A stretch of 33,742 bases of DNA from Phoronis australis (GCA_002633005.1 NMRA01000387.1:396282-430023); one strand, 5' to 3'. Positions 1 through 9,293 are shown, counted from the first letter of the stretch. Notes: a model not told the origin generated them from the sequence alone. Made by a program: numbers and translations.

Positions 1-142
1 TGTCCCAAGTAAAATCGCCTTGCAAAAAGTCAGCAAAGTTAGCGTCCAGCGATAAAACATAGGTTATATTATGTCTCCAATTGTCGAAGGAGTTTATAGT
101 TTCGGATTTCGTCAGACACCACTGCTTGGGTGCCTTAGCCAT
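1..142 (-). CDS. N-terminus of a retrotransposon Gag-like protein (partial, cut by window edge)
   Basis: An open frame reads from an ATG at 142-140 leftward to the window edge without a stop (47 codons). It begins [19 protein letters not shown] and continues with [20 protein letters not shown]. The pattern CLTKxETIxSFxNW....LSLDxxFAxFL is one I associate with the start of Gag in LTR retrotransposons of aquatic invertebrates; that is recalled family knowledge, not a search result. Gag would be the structural protein packaging the element RNA. The position fits: the ATG lies 16 bases beyond a tRNA-Leu-like primer binding site and a short LTR. The rest of gag and all of pol lie outside the window, so whether the element is intact is unknown. 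The stretch seen has no frameshift or stop. Confidence 0.62.
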   Translation of the reverse strand, partial: MAKAPKQWCLTKSETINSFDNWRHNITYVLSLDANFADFLQGDFTWD

Positions 143-157
143 GGTTCGTTAAGAACA

Positions 158-168
158 CGCTGCCACCA
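158..168 (-). other. Primer binding site of the LTR retrotransposon, tRNA-Leu type
   Basis: Read on the minus strand this is TGGTGGCAGCG. It is the complement of the 3' end (CGCTGCCACCA) found on many animal tRNA-Leu molecules with CCA added. It lies between the putative LTR and the gag ATG, where a reverse-transcription primer site is expected. The match to tRNA-Leu stops after 11 bases. Confidence 0.55.
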
Positions 169-401
169 CGCCAGTAAAATGAGAGTAAATGTGTGAACTC
201 AAAATACTTGTGTTTATTTATCGCAAATGGCGAAACCGGAAGGACTAACAAAAATAGTCAAACGAAAAACTCGCGTAAAATAATAAACGGGAAACCAATA
301 GTGGCGCATATTGTTACTTATCTTCCTAGTTCACCACTTGTGTATGCCTGCATTGCTGCACTGAGCCTTGGCAGATTGTCACCCACCTTTACAGCTCAAC
401 A
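169..401 (-). mobile_element. 5' long terminal repeat of a minus-strand LTR retrotransposon (about 230 bp)
   Basis: On the minus strand the segment starts with TGTTGAGCTG at 401, a typical LTR beginning, and ends just before the primer binding site. An AATAAA poly(A) signal lies inside it (minus strand, 213-218), as expected in an LTR R region. The 3' border is uncertain: no clean CA sits directly beside the primer site, and a spacer of about five bases may be present. The second LTR would lie to the left of the window, so the pair could not be compared. Confidence 0.5.
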
Positions 402-1482
402 TATTATATAACTTTTGTATTTATCGATATCTGTAGTAGTTTAGTTTGTCATAATAAGTGTAAACAGAGAAGTAAGGAAAATTGGTTTGAGGGAGGGAGG
501 GAAAGAGAAATTGACTGAAAACTCGAAAATTGGAGATAATTATAGACGATGGCCCGGTGTTGCGACAAGACAAATAGATCACGTGGTACAATTAAACCAA
601 TAATCGTAGAAAAAGAGGGTCGCTGACCCGAGAATCCAAACAACATGATAATGAGGACGAAACAGTATAGCTTACATAAAATAATTTAATACTTAAATAA
701 TGTCGTGAAACAGACTCAAGGAGCCGAAGTCACCAGCACCGTATTGCCGCGCCATAAGGTCCATGGGCCTATATCCAAAATAATGCCTTTTTTCGCGACC
801 TTTTTTACCCAAGTGATTCGCATATACACGTGTTGTTTCACTGTAAACTTGCTTCGGTATCGCTTCGCAGTTAGCGCACATAAAACTTCTTAATTATCGA
901 AGGTCCTTAACCACGTAATCAGCAAATCGCAGCCTAGACAATTTACATGTAAACTAAAAGTAATGACTTCAGTAGAATAACTAGCAGCCATGGGCTTATT
1001 TCATACATTTTATTATTTTTCTGGAATACTTGTGTAGAATGTCAAGGCCAAATTCTTGTCTTCACTCACTTTTATGAAAAATACTTTGTCAAGGGATCGC
1101 TTAGTGAAAAAGCCTGAACGTTCTTAAATAAGTAGATGTCGTTTCCTAATGGGTCTACTGAAATCAGTGTCACCTTCAATTAGGTCCAAGTCAAATGTCC
1201 AAATGCATGACACCTATCTTACAATAAACTCAAAATTTGGACACAAATTGATAGTTGACTTTGAAATAGCTGAGCCACATTGAAATTCACAAATCCACTA
1301 GAAAGCAATAATGTCTTTGGTGGAAAGTCGTTCAACGCCAGTTATGGTTCCCATGTAATGCGGACTGGAGGTATGAACAGAGTTTTAACATCTTTCCTGC
1401 TATCATAATGCCGGGAAATTTTCACTGGGGTGTGGTGGGATATATTTATGTCTTATTGTAAAGGGAAAAGTTCTGAAGTATA
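402..1482. other. Intergenic stretch with no recognised gene
   Basis: This is AT-rich sequence between the LTR and the mariner element. Its only coding hint is a 62-codon minus-strand frame at 693-881, described separately. I see no tRNA, long repeat or inverted repeat here. Confidence 0.5.
693..881 (-). CDS. Small unrecognised ORF, possible terminal exon
   Basis: A 62-codon frame starts MCANCEAIPKQVYSETTR and ends FGSLSLFHDII. It has a polar, protein-like composition, an N-terminal CxxC, and an ATTAAA hexamer just after the stop. I recognise no family. A plus-strand frame of the same length overlaps it, so chance is a serious alternative. It is listed only as a weak candidate. Confidence 0.15.
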   Translation of the reverse strand: MCANCEAIPKQVYSETTRVYANHLGKKGREKRHYFGYRPMDLMARQYGAGDFGSLSLFHDII

Positions 1483-1512
1483 TCAGGTGTTCCCAAAAGT
1501 GAGCCACTTTTT
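1483..1512 (+). repeat. Left terminal inverted repeat of the mariner-like element
   Basis: It begins TCAGGTGTTCCCAAAAGTGA. It matches the reverse complement of the right end with a one-base gap and one mismatch in the TCCC/CTA portion. It is the expected transposase-binding terminus. Confidence 0.88.
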
Positions 1513-1633
1513 ACCAGTAATTTCTCAGCAACTGACAAACTGAATTTGTTCAAATTTTTCTTAATATATCTTCACGGCGTCATCAACTAGTCTACAACGT
1601 ATACAGTTCTGTCCAATATTCTGGTTTGTAAGG

Positions 1634-2693
1634 ATGCCTTTGAGTGAAAGTGATGAGTTTACAATTGAAACTTGTTTTAAGGAGAAAGGGTGGAGCGGAA
1701 GAAGAACCGAAAGAGGTTCCCAAGGAAAGGGTGGAGTCGTGCGACTGTAAATAGGCTTATTGCTAAAATACGTAACAAAGGATCTATTGGGGGTAAAATT
1801 GGCAGTGGGGGGAGACCCAAGACTGCATGTTCGAAAGAAAACGAGGATCGGGCTGAGAAACTGATTCAATCCAAGGAGGACAACCCGGGGAATCACAAAT
1901 CTCCGAGAGAAGTCCCAAGGGATTTCCAAGTGAGCAAGTTTTCTGTGCAAAGAATGGCGAAAAATTGAAGTTAAAACCTTTCAAAAGAATGTGGGTATCA
2001 CGGAGAGATCAAAACGCTAGAATGAAAGAAAAACTTGATGCCGCTACGTATATGACCGCTACGCAGCCATCGATGTGAAAAGGGTCATTTTCAATGATGA
2101 AAAAGACTTTACGCTAAAAATAGCAAAAATCGCCAAAACGATCGTGTTTATGGGAAACAAACGAGAAATTCAGCCTTCTCGACTCTATCATGAGACGTCC
2201 AGATTTTCCAAAAAGTAACGGTATCGTCTGGCGTATCTTGGGAAGGAAAAAACGAATATCCATTTTATTGACACTCATAGAGCCAAGTTAACAGTCAACG
2301 CTACATGCAGTTATTTGAGGAAAATCTTCTCCTGGATTGCAGGCGACTTTATTCTGGAAACAATTATGTGCTTCAGCAAGATGGGGTTCCTTCACACACG
2401 AGCAAGATAACCCAGGCTCACCTGGAGGAGGCCACACCAAAACTCATCAAAAAGGATGAGTGGTCTCTGCTCATGCCTGACTACAATCCAATGGACTGTG
2501 CCATATGGAATTCTCTGAAGAAGAAAGATTACCGGGGAATGAGAGGCAAATTGACTGAGCAGGAGTAAAAAGACATGGTAATTATGTCATGGGAGGAAAT
2601 CTCGATATGGAAGAAAAACGGAAAAGCATTTCTGGTTGGAAGAAACGGCTCCGTTTAGTCGTGGACGAAGATGAAGGCCACACTGAGCATAGA
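1634..2693 (+). pseudogene. Broken mariner-like (DD37D) transposase
   Basis: The reading starts at ATG 1634 (MPLSESDEFTIETCFKEKGW). It shifts frame near 1700 into a DNA-binding segment with GWSRATVNRLIAKI, GSGGRPKTA and a second helix-turn-helix-like stretch (RDFQVSKFSVQRMAKN). A stop follows at about 1968. After another shift, FNDEKDFTL contributes the first catalytic Asp (codon 2096). A further shift leads to QQDGVPSH (second Asp, codon 2380) and PDYNPMDCAIW (third Asp, codon 2494). The C-terminal ISGWKKRLRLVVDED continues in a third frame from 2628. All three catalytic residues survive, but no single frame covers the protein. At least four frame changes make it a clear pseudogene. Confidence 0.88.
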
Positions 2694-2877
2694 CTGAAAC
2701 AAGCTAGCTTCCCTTTGATATTTTATTTTTTGACCAGATGTTTTTAATTTGAAAGTACTCGCACAATTGGACACAGATCTTTTTGATATTTTGTACATTT
2801 GTTGAAGATTTTTTAGGGTTCACCTGTACGAAATTTGAAAAAAAAATAGTTTATCCGTTGCTGAGAATTTGTTTGTC

Positions 2878-2906
2878 AAAAAGTGGCTCACTTTTTAGAC
2901 ACCTGA
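2878..2906 (-). repeat. Right terminal inverted repeat of the mariner-like element
   Basis: Its reverse complement begins TCAGGTGTCTAAAAAGTGAG and pairs with the left end. The flanking TA at 2907-2908 duplicates the TA at 1481-1482. Confidence 0.88.
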
Positions 2907-3282
2907 TATATCTATGAATGAATGGCATCATGCCCGATACTTTTCCCACTGCGATGAAAAATCTGCGTCCGTGCATAGTCTATGTCTGCGGTAGCATTCC
3001 GATCCCAGACAAAACGCTAAAATAAATTAGTGAACCTTACCTAATCAAACAATCTGAGGTATGGACAGTGGAATTTATTCCTCTCTTTTTAAATTAATGA
3101 AACACTATATGTTAAATTTCTGTCCACCAAATCTGAGTCGGGATCAAGCGGAAGTCGTTTCTAGCTCTCACTATTCTAGAGAACGTCAATGTAAAATGTT
3201 CTTTATTGACCTGATTAGCAAATTTTCAAGTCTGAGCTTGGGTATTAGACTCAAAACTAAGCTTCTGTTTGTTATGTTACAG

Positions 3283-3398
3283 GTGGCAATTCGACTCGTC
3301 AAACACAGTCGCCCACGGTACTTGGGAAGCATTCAAACACGGAGTCCCTATTGCAATATGGAGCCAGCCAAACGCATGGATGCCGAGGGTTGTAAACG
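3283..3398 (+). CDS. Candidate internal exon, product not recognised
   Basis: A good acceptor (pyrimidine-rich TTCTGTTTGTTATGTTACAG) precedes an open frame that reads WQFDSSNTVAHGTWEAFKHG and then VPIAIWSQPNAWMPRVVNG. Possible donors are GTAAAC after 3391 or GTGTGT after 3398. The composition is protein-like and more GC-rich than the surroundings. The segment HGTWEAFKHGVP faintly recalls the HGGxxSxxEAxxxGVP motif of UDP-glycosyltransferases, but the rest of that family is not seen, so no function is claimed. If the exon ends at 3398, its phase would fit the candidate exon at 7064-7291. Confidence 0.25.
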
Positions 3399-4161
3399 GT
3401 GTGTGTGTGTCTGCCTGTCTGCCATGTAGCCACCTTGCCAATCGCGTCGATATGTGCTTACTTAAACTACCCATAATTCAGTCCTACAGTGCATTCACGT
3501 GTGGAATCCTTCTTTAAACCAGATAGGGCCTGTGAAATACTGCAAACCAACAACTTAATTGCGCTTTCATTGAGGCGTACCACCTACTGTATATGTCATC
3601 TTACGGGTAAATTAGCGTAAGAACAAATAAGCAAAGTAGTTGTTGGTTCTGGTCTTTACCCATCTAAATTATCCCGACTCATTTTGAAACCTGGTCGGAC
3701 GCCATGTGAACGCTGTATTTGCTAGGTAGACCTGTTCAACAGCAGCCGTTTTTCGAAATAGCAACTACATTAATTCTCTTTTTCCCTAGAATTAGATAGA
3801 ATAGTTGATGGAAAACATTGCGTTTTTAAATGAGGTCATCATGACGTCCAATTGCCACTGTTATGATGTGGGATATTTAAACGATTAGCACAAACATTCC
3901 GTAGGCCTATCAAAATGTCTCCGAAAGAAATAAACATTTTCTTTCCTAGCAACTCTCCAACGTTATATAAGGATTGAGTACTGTGTCGAGTGGTTACTAT
4001 GCGTTCAGTCAATATTTCTCAATAAAGGCCAGTGACATTACTTTTGATTTCCTAAATATTGTAATTGCCCTCAACATAGAAGAGACATGACGTCCACAAT
4101 TTTGGTTTCAAGGGTTGATGTAATCCGTTTCTAAACACTTAATGTATATTTTTGTTGGTGA
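3399..4161. other. Intergenic or intronic stretch with nothing recognised
   Basis: It starts with a short GT run at 3399-3410. A TATATAAGG-like TATA motif lies near 3965-3972, but no gene start can be placed after it. No repeat partner was noticed elsewhere in the window. Confidence 0.4.
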
Positions 4162-4381
4162 TTAACTCCAGTTTTTCGCAACGTAATCAATCCATGTTTC
4201 GCTATTGCGTCTTAAACTTTTTACGTCACTTTCTTTTCCACGGCCAGCGCACTTCTTTGTTGAGTCATTCACCGGAGATACATTCCTTTTCAAATTTTTA
4301 GTTCGTTTTGGTACTAACGCAGTTTTGGCTTGGTAATAACAATCATACTGGGTTTCGTAGTCATAAGATCCACATAAATGC
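4162..4381 (-). CDS. Candidate terminal exon of an unrecognised gene
   Basis: On the minus strand, an AG acceptor at 4383-4382 (TGTACTGTACAG) is followed by an open frame HLCGSYDYETQYDCYYQAKT to the stop at 4162. The C-terminal half is basic and hydrophilic (KRTKNLKRN, KKCAGRGKESDVKSLRRN) and ends WIDYVAKNWS. If unspliced, the frame also extends upstream to an ATG at 4425. I recognise no domain and see no clear poly(A) hexamer in the first bases after the stop. It could be a genuine small exon or chance. Confidence 0.22.
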
Positions 4382-4559
4382 CTGTACAGTACAGTCGAAC
4401 AACTGGTCTTAAAGGAGAATGCCATCCGATTTAATTAGTTTTTCACCGTCTTAATCGGTCTATGTCCACGTCACCTCGTATGCGGTAGATCATACCTCGC
4501 CGAGAGGTGTCGCGTTAACGTTTGCGGAAGGTGGGAAACGACGCAGCGACGTAGGGTGA

Positions 4560-4775
4560 GTGCCGCTATATGGTGTGGTGTATCGTGCGAACTATGAAGC
4601 TGCGAGGAAAGCAGGTTTATCGTTTTTTCGATTTCCTCGAGTGCCCATAAGGCTTCGGAAGTGGCCCACAGTAGTGAAAAATGAAAAGTACGCCGTTAAT
4701 ACCAAGTATGAGGCCGTGAAATTCCTTCGTCTCTGTCAGTGGCCTCAGTGCATTTCGTCGGATCGGTTGTTGGAT
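4560..4775 (+). pseudogene. Degenerate THAP-type zinc finger domain
   Basis: The frame from ATG 4560 reads MPLYGVVYRANYEAARKAGL and then SFFRFPRVPIRLRKWPTVVK. This has the shape of a THAP domain: an N-terminal MPxxCxxxxC segment, then GLSFFRFPxxPxxRxKW and a C-x2-H-F end. THAP domains bind DNA through a C2CH zinc site and occur in transcription factors and P-element-like transposases. Here the first cysteines are missing (Gly and Arg appear where Cys is expected). The final SxHF appears only in another frame (ASVHFVG from 4742), so a frameshift and loss of zinc ligands make it non-functional. A stop ends the frame at 4811. The similarity is a judgement by eye. Confidence 0.4.
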
Positions 4776-4811
4776 CAGTTTTTGATTATGGAGAATTGTA
4801 GCTGGTCATGA

Positions 4812-5423
4812 AAACATAAACAATTACAATTAATTCAAGGCGTGAGAACACATCATAACCTGTTTGATGACTGAATCGTTCGTGAGGCTTCTGTTTGGCC
4901 CTGGCTGCATGGGAAAGAGATTTTCGCCAGTTGTTTTTATCAGCCCTAAAAAGGCCATAAGCACACTGCTGTTTAGATGCGGTGCAAAATCAGGATGGTC
5001 CGTGAGACACAACTGCGCTTCTCCAAGATGGCGTTTCACTTGCGGAATTTTGTGGCAGCAAACTTAAGCGTCCGTCGTTCCCATTATCATGTAGTTAGCT
5101 CACTGACACCATGCATGGGAAGTCATTCCAATGGTTTTCGGAACTATCCATACGTTCCATTGTCTGTGAACGTTCACGTAGCCTCTCTATTATTTCTTGA
5201 TCAGCGTATTCCAGTTCGAGCTGATAGCCAGTGAAACCCAACGATCAAGCTGTGAAGTCTTCGTCGGATGAGCACTCGTGTAAATCGGCATTGCTAGTTG
5301 CCAAGTTGATGTTTATTATTGTGCTTTCTGTTTCAAAAAGAAGTATTGTCACTCTAACCAATTTTTATATAAAACTGAAGCAAATATCTCTCATTAGATA
5401 TATCAAATAAACACAGAAAAATC
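4812..5423. other. Stretch without a convincing gene
   Basis: Overlapping weak frames occur on both strands. One minus-strand segment around 5225-5100 reads GYQLELEYADQEIIERLRER, an amphipathic coiled-coil-like run that stops at about 5091. A CAAGATGGCG motif (YY1-like core) lies at about 5023. GTGAACGTTCAC near 5167 is a 12-bp perfect palindrome. None of these is tied to a gene. Confidence 0.3.
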
Positions 5424-5426
5424 AGG

Positions 5427-5491
5427 AACCCCAATCGGGAATCGAACAACAGATTGCCGGTCTAGTGCTCTTACCACTGAGCTACTGAGGC
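5427..5491 (-). pseudogene. tRNA pseudogene or tRNA-derived SINE head
   Basis: Read on the minus strand, an acceptor strand GCCTCAG (5491-5485) can pair fully, with wobbles, with TTGGGGT (5434-5428). The D arm is a perfect GCTC/GAGC stem with AGTGGTAA in the loop. It contains an A-box match (TAGCTCAGTGG) and a B-box-like GTTCGATTCC. An anticodon-type arm CTAGA-CCGGCAA-TCTGT follows, but position 33 is C rather than T. The variable loop and the 5' strand of the T stem are missing (about 9 bases short), so the T arm cannot form. It is therefore not a working tRNA. The surviving polymerase III boxes fit a decayed tRNA gene or a tRNA-derived SINE. Confidence 0.6.
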
Positions 5492-5499
5492 ACCAATAT

Positions 5500-7063
5500 C
5501 TGAGCAATTACTGTTTGCAGCCGACTGTTATGTCATACATCCTATGAGCGGCGTTTCGCCTTTTTCATACGGTATTTGGACAATTATATATACAATCAGC
5601 AATTTAACAGTATGTGTTAATTAGATATAGTAAATTTATAGACGCCGAGTTTGGCCAGTAGTGAAATATATCCAGAATCAGGTGTGTGCTTCTATCTCGT
5701 TAAGTTTTTGAGCAAATACCAAGACATTTTTAACCTGCATGTGGCAGTGAGTAAAGCTTGGCTATAGGTTTCGCTAACTGAGAAGTACCAAGAATAAACT
5801 TAAGAACACACCTGTATCGTTTCTGCAACAAAACATTTTTGGAAACATGTCGCGGCTTGTGGCGCATTGTTGTTCCTTGTATTGAAAAGTTTTTCATACA
5901 CAGTCAATGAATTGTATGCCAGTTAACATTTTCAGCTTTTGTAAAACTAACGATGTGAGTGGGTTGAACGTGTGACGTCATCCTTATAGACGAAAACGTT
6001 ACTCGTTGACTGTGTACTAGGACCAATATGTATATTACTCCCAGCTATTGTATAAAGAACTTTTCAATATTATGTATTCGCCAGTTAAATGAAGTTGTTT
6101 CTTGATTTGGTTATTTTACCTTTCCCAATTATGCAGCATTTTCACAAGTTTCTAAAGACATACTAACTTGAAATGCTACACAAAAGGTGCAAGAATATTG
6201 TCAAAAAAATAAAAGTAGTGATTGAAGAAAGTGAAAAGCACAAAAAGCTGTGTATTGCTGATGTCGTAGTTGTTAAAATAATAATCAGAGAAAAAGAGGA
6301 AAAATTTTCTTCAATATTTATACTTACTTGCTTCTGTTTGAATATGTTTTTGTACTTTTTAGAAGTTATTGGGCATATATATTAGCTGCCCGACGTTTCA
6401 TTGGTTTAACCGAAAAAACAACTCTGGGATAGCTGCCATTGTACACTTGTCTCAGTGTCACATGACACTAGTGCGCATGTCCGTCCTGTTAATCAAGTTC
6501 GGACCATTAGTGCTCCAACTCCAAGTAAATTGCACTTCACACACGTCCGTCGAATTGCTTTTAGTAAAAGTAAAAACTGTATTGAGTCAGATTTAGCTTG
6601 CTTGAATACAAAAATCGAATAAAAATGTGTTTAAGTCTCATAAATTCGGTCTCTTAATATGTGTTACCGTGATAGGATTTTATTTTCGTTGATATCGAAA
6701 TCATCATCAAATCAAAAAAACACTTTAGACTTATTCAGTTAGAGGCCGGTTGACCATCCCTAAAATTGCGACTTCGGGAACGGTGCATGTGCGCAGCTGC
6801 ATGTGACTTGAGTTGTGGATTCATTTTTAAACCCCCAAGCGTTTCGGTTCTTGATCATTTTTGGCAGCTAAATAGGCGGCAAAAGGACTCCTTAATTGTA
6901 AGATTCAACATATATATGAAGAAACATCACTAAAATGTGTAACGAAGAATTTAGTTTAATATTTTTATTTGATTGCTGATCAGGACCTACTTAATAGAAC
7001 TATGAATGGCTGGTGCTGGGTAAGCAATGATTTTATTAAGTATGCATAACTACTCGTCTACAG
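5500..7063. other. Intergenic or intronic stretch with nothing recognised
   Basis: AT-rich sequence with short frames only. The frames around 6173-6596 are low-complexity (Lys/Ile-rich, then unrelated) and look like chance. No tRNA, repeat partner or strong inverted repeat was noticed. Confidence 0.4.
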
Positions 7064-7291
7064 GTTCAAGTCCGGTAAAGGATCAAACAAGTGTTCGGTA
7101 CCGTGAGGAACATGGCGTGATGTCGTTTATGGTGGGTACGTACAGGTGTCGCTGTTACTCAACCCTCAGCATGGGTCACGGCATGTGCTCGCACACCGCG
7201 AGCACCGAGCACCCACTCGGCGTGGATCTGTTGTATGATCCAGGGTGCCAAGACCACAACACTCAGAATGGACTTAAATTATATTTCAGAG
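7064..7291 (+). CDS. Candidate internal exon, Cys/His-rich product not recognised
   Basis: A splice acceptor (ACTACTCGTCTACAG) and a donor (CAGAG then GTAATT) bound a 228-bp open frame. The translation includes TSVRYREEHGVMSFMVGTYR, CRCYSTLSMGHGMCSHTA and STEHPLGVDLLYDPGCQDHN. It is clearly GC-richer than its AT-rich surroundings, with many GGC, CAC and ACC codons. Both borders have phase 1, so the exon could be skipped or duplicated without frame loss. Four Cys and several His suggest a folded extracellular or metal-binding piece, but I recognise no family. It may belong with the candidate exon at 3283. A GGTTCAAGTCC at its start resembles a tRNA B box, but no tRNA can be folded. Confidence 0.38.
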
Positions 7292-8087
7292 GTAATTAGG
7301 ATTACTATTAAAGTAAGATATCCCAGATGAGTTTATTTTTGTGAAAGCCTGCCAAGCTTCGCAAATACATGTATTGTGCGCGGAGAACAATGTGTGTTTC
7401 TGTAAAGTTAAAAGTGCAATATTTGTACAAAATGATAATGTAGCTCGTACAAATGATTAGGTTTCAGTCGATGTTATTATAGTATTAATTTGTAGGATAC
7501 ATAGTTTTGTAGTTAGACTGTTACGCGTCATTAAAAATCCCACGCTTTGAAATCCTGATCAGAATCTAATTGCCACAGTCACTGAATTTGACCACGAAAA
7601 TTTCTAAGACAATATGCTTATTATTGAAGTCTTCTTTCAGATGACGACGACTGCATTGGTGTTACCTGTTCTCAAGGAAAAACATGTCATGACGATGTCC
7701 AATCCTATATTTGTCGTTGAAATCACTCAAAAATTTTATTTTTTTTGATATTTTTAATTGGAAACTGAATATCACAATGTTAAAACGACATGATGCTTGA
7801 TTCCTATACGAAACACGTAGTCAAAATTTGTTTGAAAACTGACCAATTTAATCGATGGCTCACATGCGGTAATTACATCGCGCATGGAACCCTGAAGTAT
7901 AATGTAAGGCAATGAAGACCCGTAATACACCAGTTCACGATAATTGCTTGCGAAATACGAGGTAAGGATTCGAAGCCACCTGTGGCGCTGCTGTATTTAC
8001 TTGTCGTGGCTTTTAAATCAGTTTCAGTGCATTTTTTCCTAATTGAACGCAAATTAATATTTTGAATAATACCAACAACCATAACAG

Positions 8088-8165
8088 TAAAATTATCATC
8101 ATTGTGACTATTATCATTATTATTTTCATTGTGTTAATTGTTATTATTAATGTCATCATTGAATA
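8088..8165. repeat. Interrupted ATT/ATC trinucleotide-rich low-complexity tract
   Basis: Runs such as ATTATCATTATTATTTTC and TTATTATTAATGTCATCATT form an imperfect trinucleotide microsatellite. No function is implied. Confidence 0.6.
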
Positions 8166-8538
8166 AAAATTGTTAAAGTGTGAGAGGTGCAGTAATGTTT
8201 ATCGGTGTAGTGTTTTTTAGACGAATCAAGCATCAATATCGTTCAAAATGTTGAAACATGGTTTAGTAGTTTTCGAACAACGGGCTTTAGGAGTAGTGTG
8301 TTTCGGAGTATTGAGCCTTCGGAGTTACCGTCGAATCCAGACTATATCGATTGAGTGTGCACTAAATATCCGACAATTTCTAAATGAGGTCAATCGGTTA
8401 CTTTAAATCAGTTGAACACAAAACCATGCTTACATACCTTAAATAGCGAAACTTGTATAATCCAGGTGACAAGCACGAGGATCAGTTGTTCTCTCCATAC
8501 CCACTGCTCAATATGGCTGCACTTCGCCAACTTCCGCC

Positions 8539-8606
8539 GGTTCCTCCGGGTCCACCGCCTACGACGTCTGATTGGTCAGTTAAGTCGTCATCGACCCGGC
8601 GGAACC
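8539..8606. repeat. GC-rich inverted repeat (14-bp arms, one mismatch) in a CpG-dense patch
   Basis: GGTTCCTCCGGGTC (8539-8552) pairs with GACCCGGCGGAACC (8593-8606) with one mismatch. The loop holds smaller pairings (ACGAC at 8561 with GTCGT at 8585; CTGA-TTGG-TCAG at 8568-8579). The 90 bp around it have a high CpG count and contain ATTGGTCAG, an inverted CCAAT-box-like sequence. It could be a promoter-proximal patch or just a GC-rich hairpin. Confidence 0.45.
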
Positions 8607-8769
8607 TTCGAAGTCAATCAAGTGTACTCCATATTACGTGACCAGAACATTTTCGTTTTGGTTACAATGAAATGTGCATTCTATTTCCGTACCTCATGAA
8701 GGTTACATACCCCAAAACGGAACAGAATGCAATAAAACAGTAATTGGATTAACATTTTTCTATGAAAAT

Positions 8770-9153
8770 TTTCAGAAAACGAGAGAAATTAGGGACAATT
8801 TGAAATGCTGAAATATGCATACAAGTCATATCGTAGCTTAGTATTGTCGAAATGGGACCCACTGGCCTGTTTTTGTGCGCACCACCAGACTTAAATGCTA
8901 AAAGTGTTTGGGTTCGAGACTTCAATCACTTCAGCGGAAGTCATTTTGCTAGTCTGCTCTTACTTGCAAAACACCTACCTTGTTGCTGGGAACTATTTTA
9001 CTGGGGCATTTCCGCCATATTGGCTGTGCACTTTTGAGAATTCGCAGCGGTAGTTATGTTGGGTGTGGAGCATCTACGTTTGTCGGAACTATCGTTTGTC
9101 ATCATTTTCAAAAAGAAATTTATCAATAAACTTGAAGTGTTTTGTTACAAGTA
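8770..9153 (+). repeat. Dispersed repeat family 1, copy A
   Basis: It aligns by eye to 12661-13033 in the same orientation. Shared blocks include GGGTTCGAGACTTCAATCAC, CTTTTGAGAATTCGCAGCGG and TTTCAAAAAGAAA. The two copies differ by many substitutions and small indels, so the duplication is old. GGTTCGAGACT resembles a polymerase III B box, but no A box was found. The class is unknown. Confidence 0.7.
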
Positions 9154-9254
9154 ATAAATACAGTAAGATTTTGCACGGAAAAATATAGATTTTTTAAAGT
9201 TGTTTAAGCGTTATCAATCGAAAAAACCCATTCAGTGGTGTTTAGGTCTATATC

Positions 9255-9293
9255 AGAGCGAGGGAGAGGGAGAGGGAGAGAGAGAGAGAGAGG
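9255..9293. repeat. GA-rich microsatellite
   Basis: An AGAGCGAGGGAGAGGGAGAG tract runs into a pure (AG)n run. It is a simple-sequence repeat. Confidence 0.85.

Larger units (their letters stand above)
1483..2906 (+). mobile_element. Mariner-like DNA transposon (IS630/Tc1/mariner superfamily), DD37D type, inactive
   Basis: The 1424-bp element is bounded by TA dinucleotides (1481-1482 and 2907-2908), the target duplication of this superfamily. Terminal inverted repeats of about 30 bp start TCAGGTGT at both ends and share AAAAGTGAGCCACTTTTT. A second subterminal homology (TCTCAGCAAC....AAACT) extends the similarity inward by roughly 40 bp. Inside is a transposase reading frame broken by several frameshifts. 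Both ends are recognisable but the transposase is dead, so this copy could move only with help from another copy. The residue count between the second and third catalytic Asp is 37, the layout known for maT-like elements. Confidence 0.9.
7292..8769. other. Non-coding stretch with a simple-sequence patch and a GC-rich hairpin region
   Basis: Apart from the ATT/ATC-rich patch (8088-8165) and the CpG-rich inverted repeat at 8539-8606, nothing is recognised. Two overlapping plus-strand frames cover 8412-8699; both look open mainly because the segment is GC-rich. Confidence 0.4.

Noticed and set aside
1690-1968. Treating the 92-codon ORF as an intact gene
   Set aside because: It is one fragment of the frameshifted mariner transposase; its ATG is internal to the DNA-binding region.
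3963-4010. TATA box promoter
   Set aside because: A TATATAAGG word alone is common in AT-rich sequence, and no initiator or coding start can be tied to it.
7027-7090. Possible tRNA (GGTTCAAGTCC B-box match)
   Set aside because: No D arm or acceptor stem can be formed upstream; the word is at the start of a splice-bounded candidate exon.
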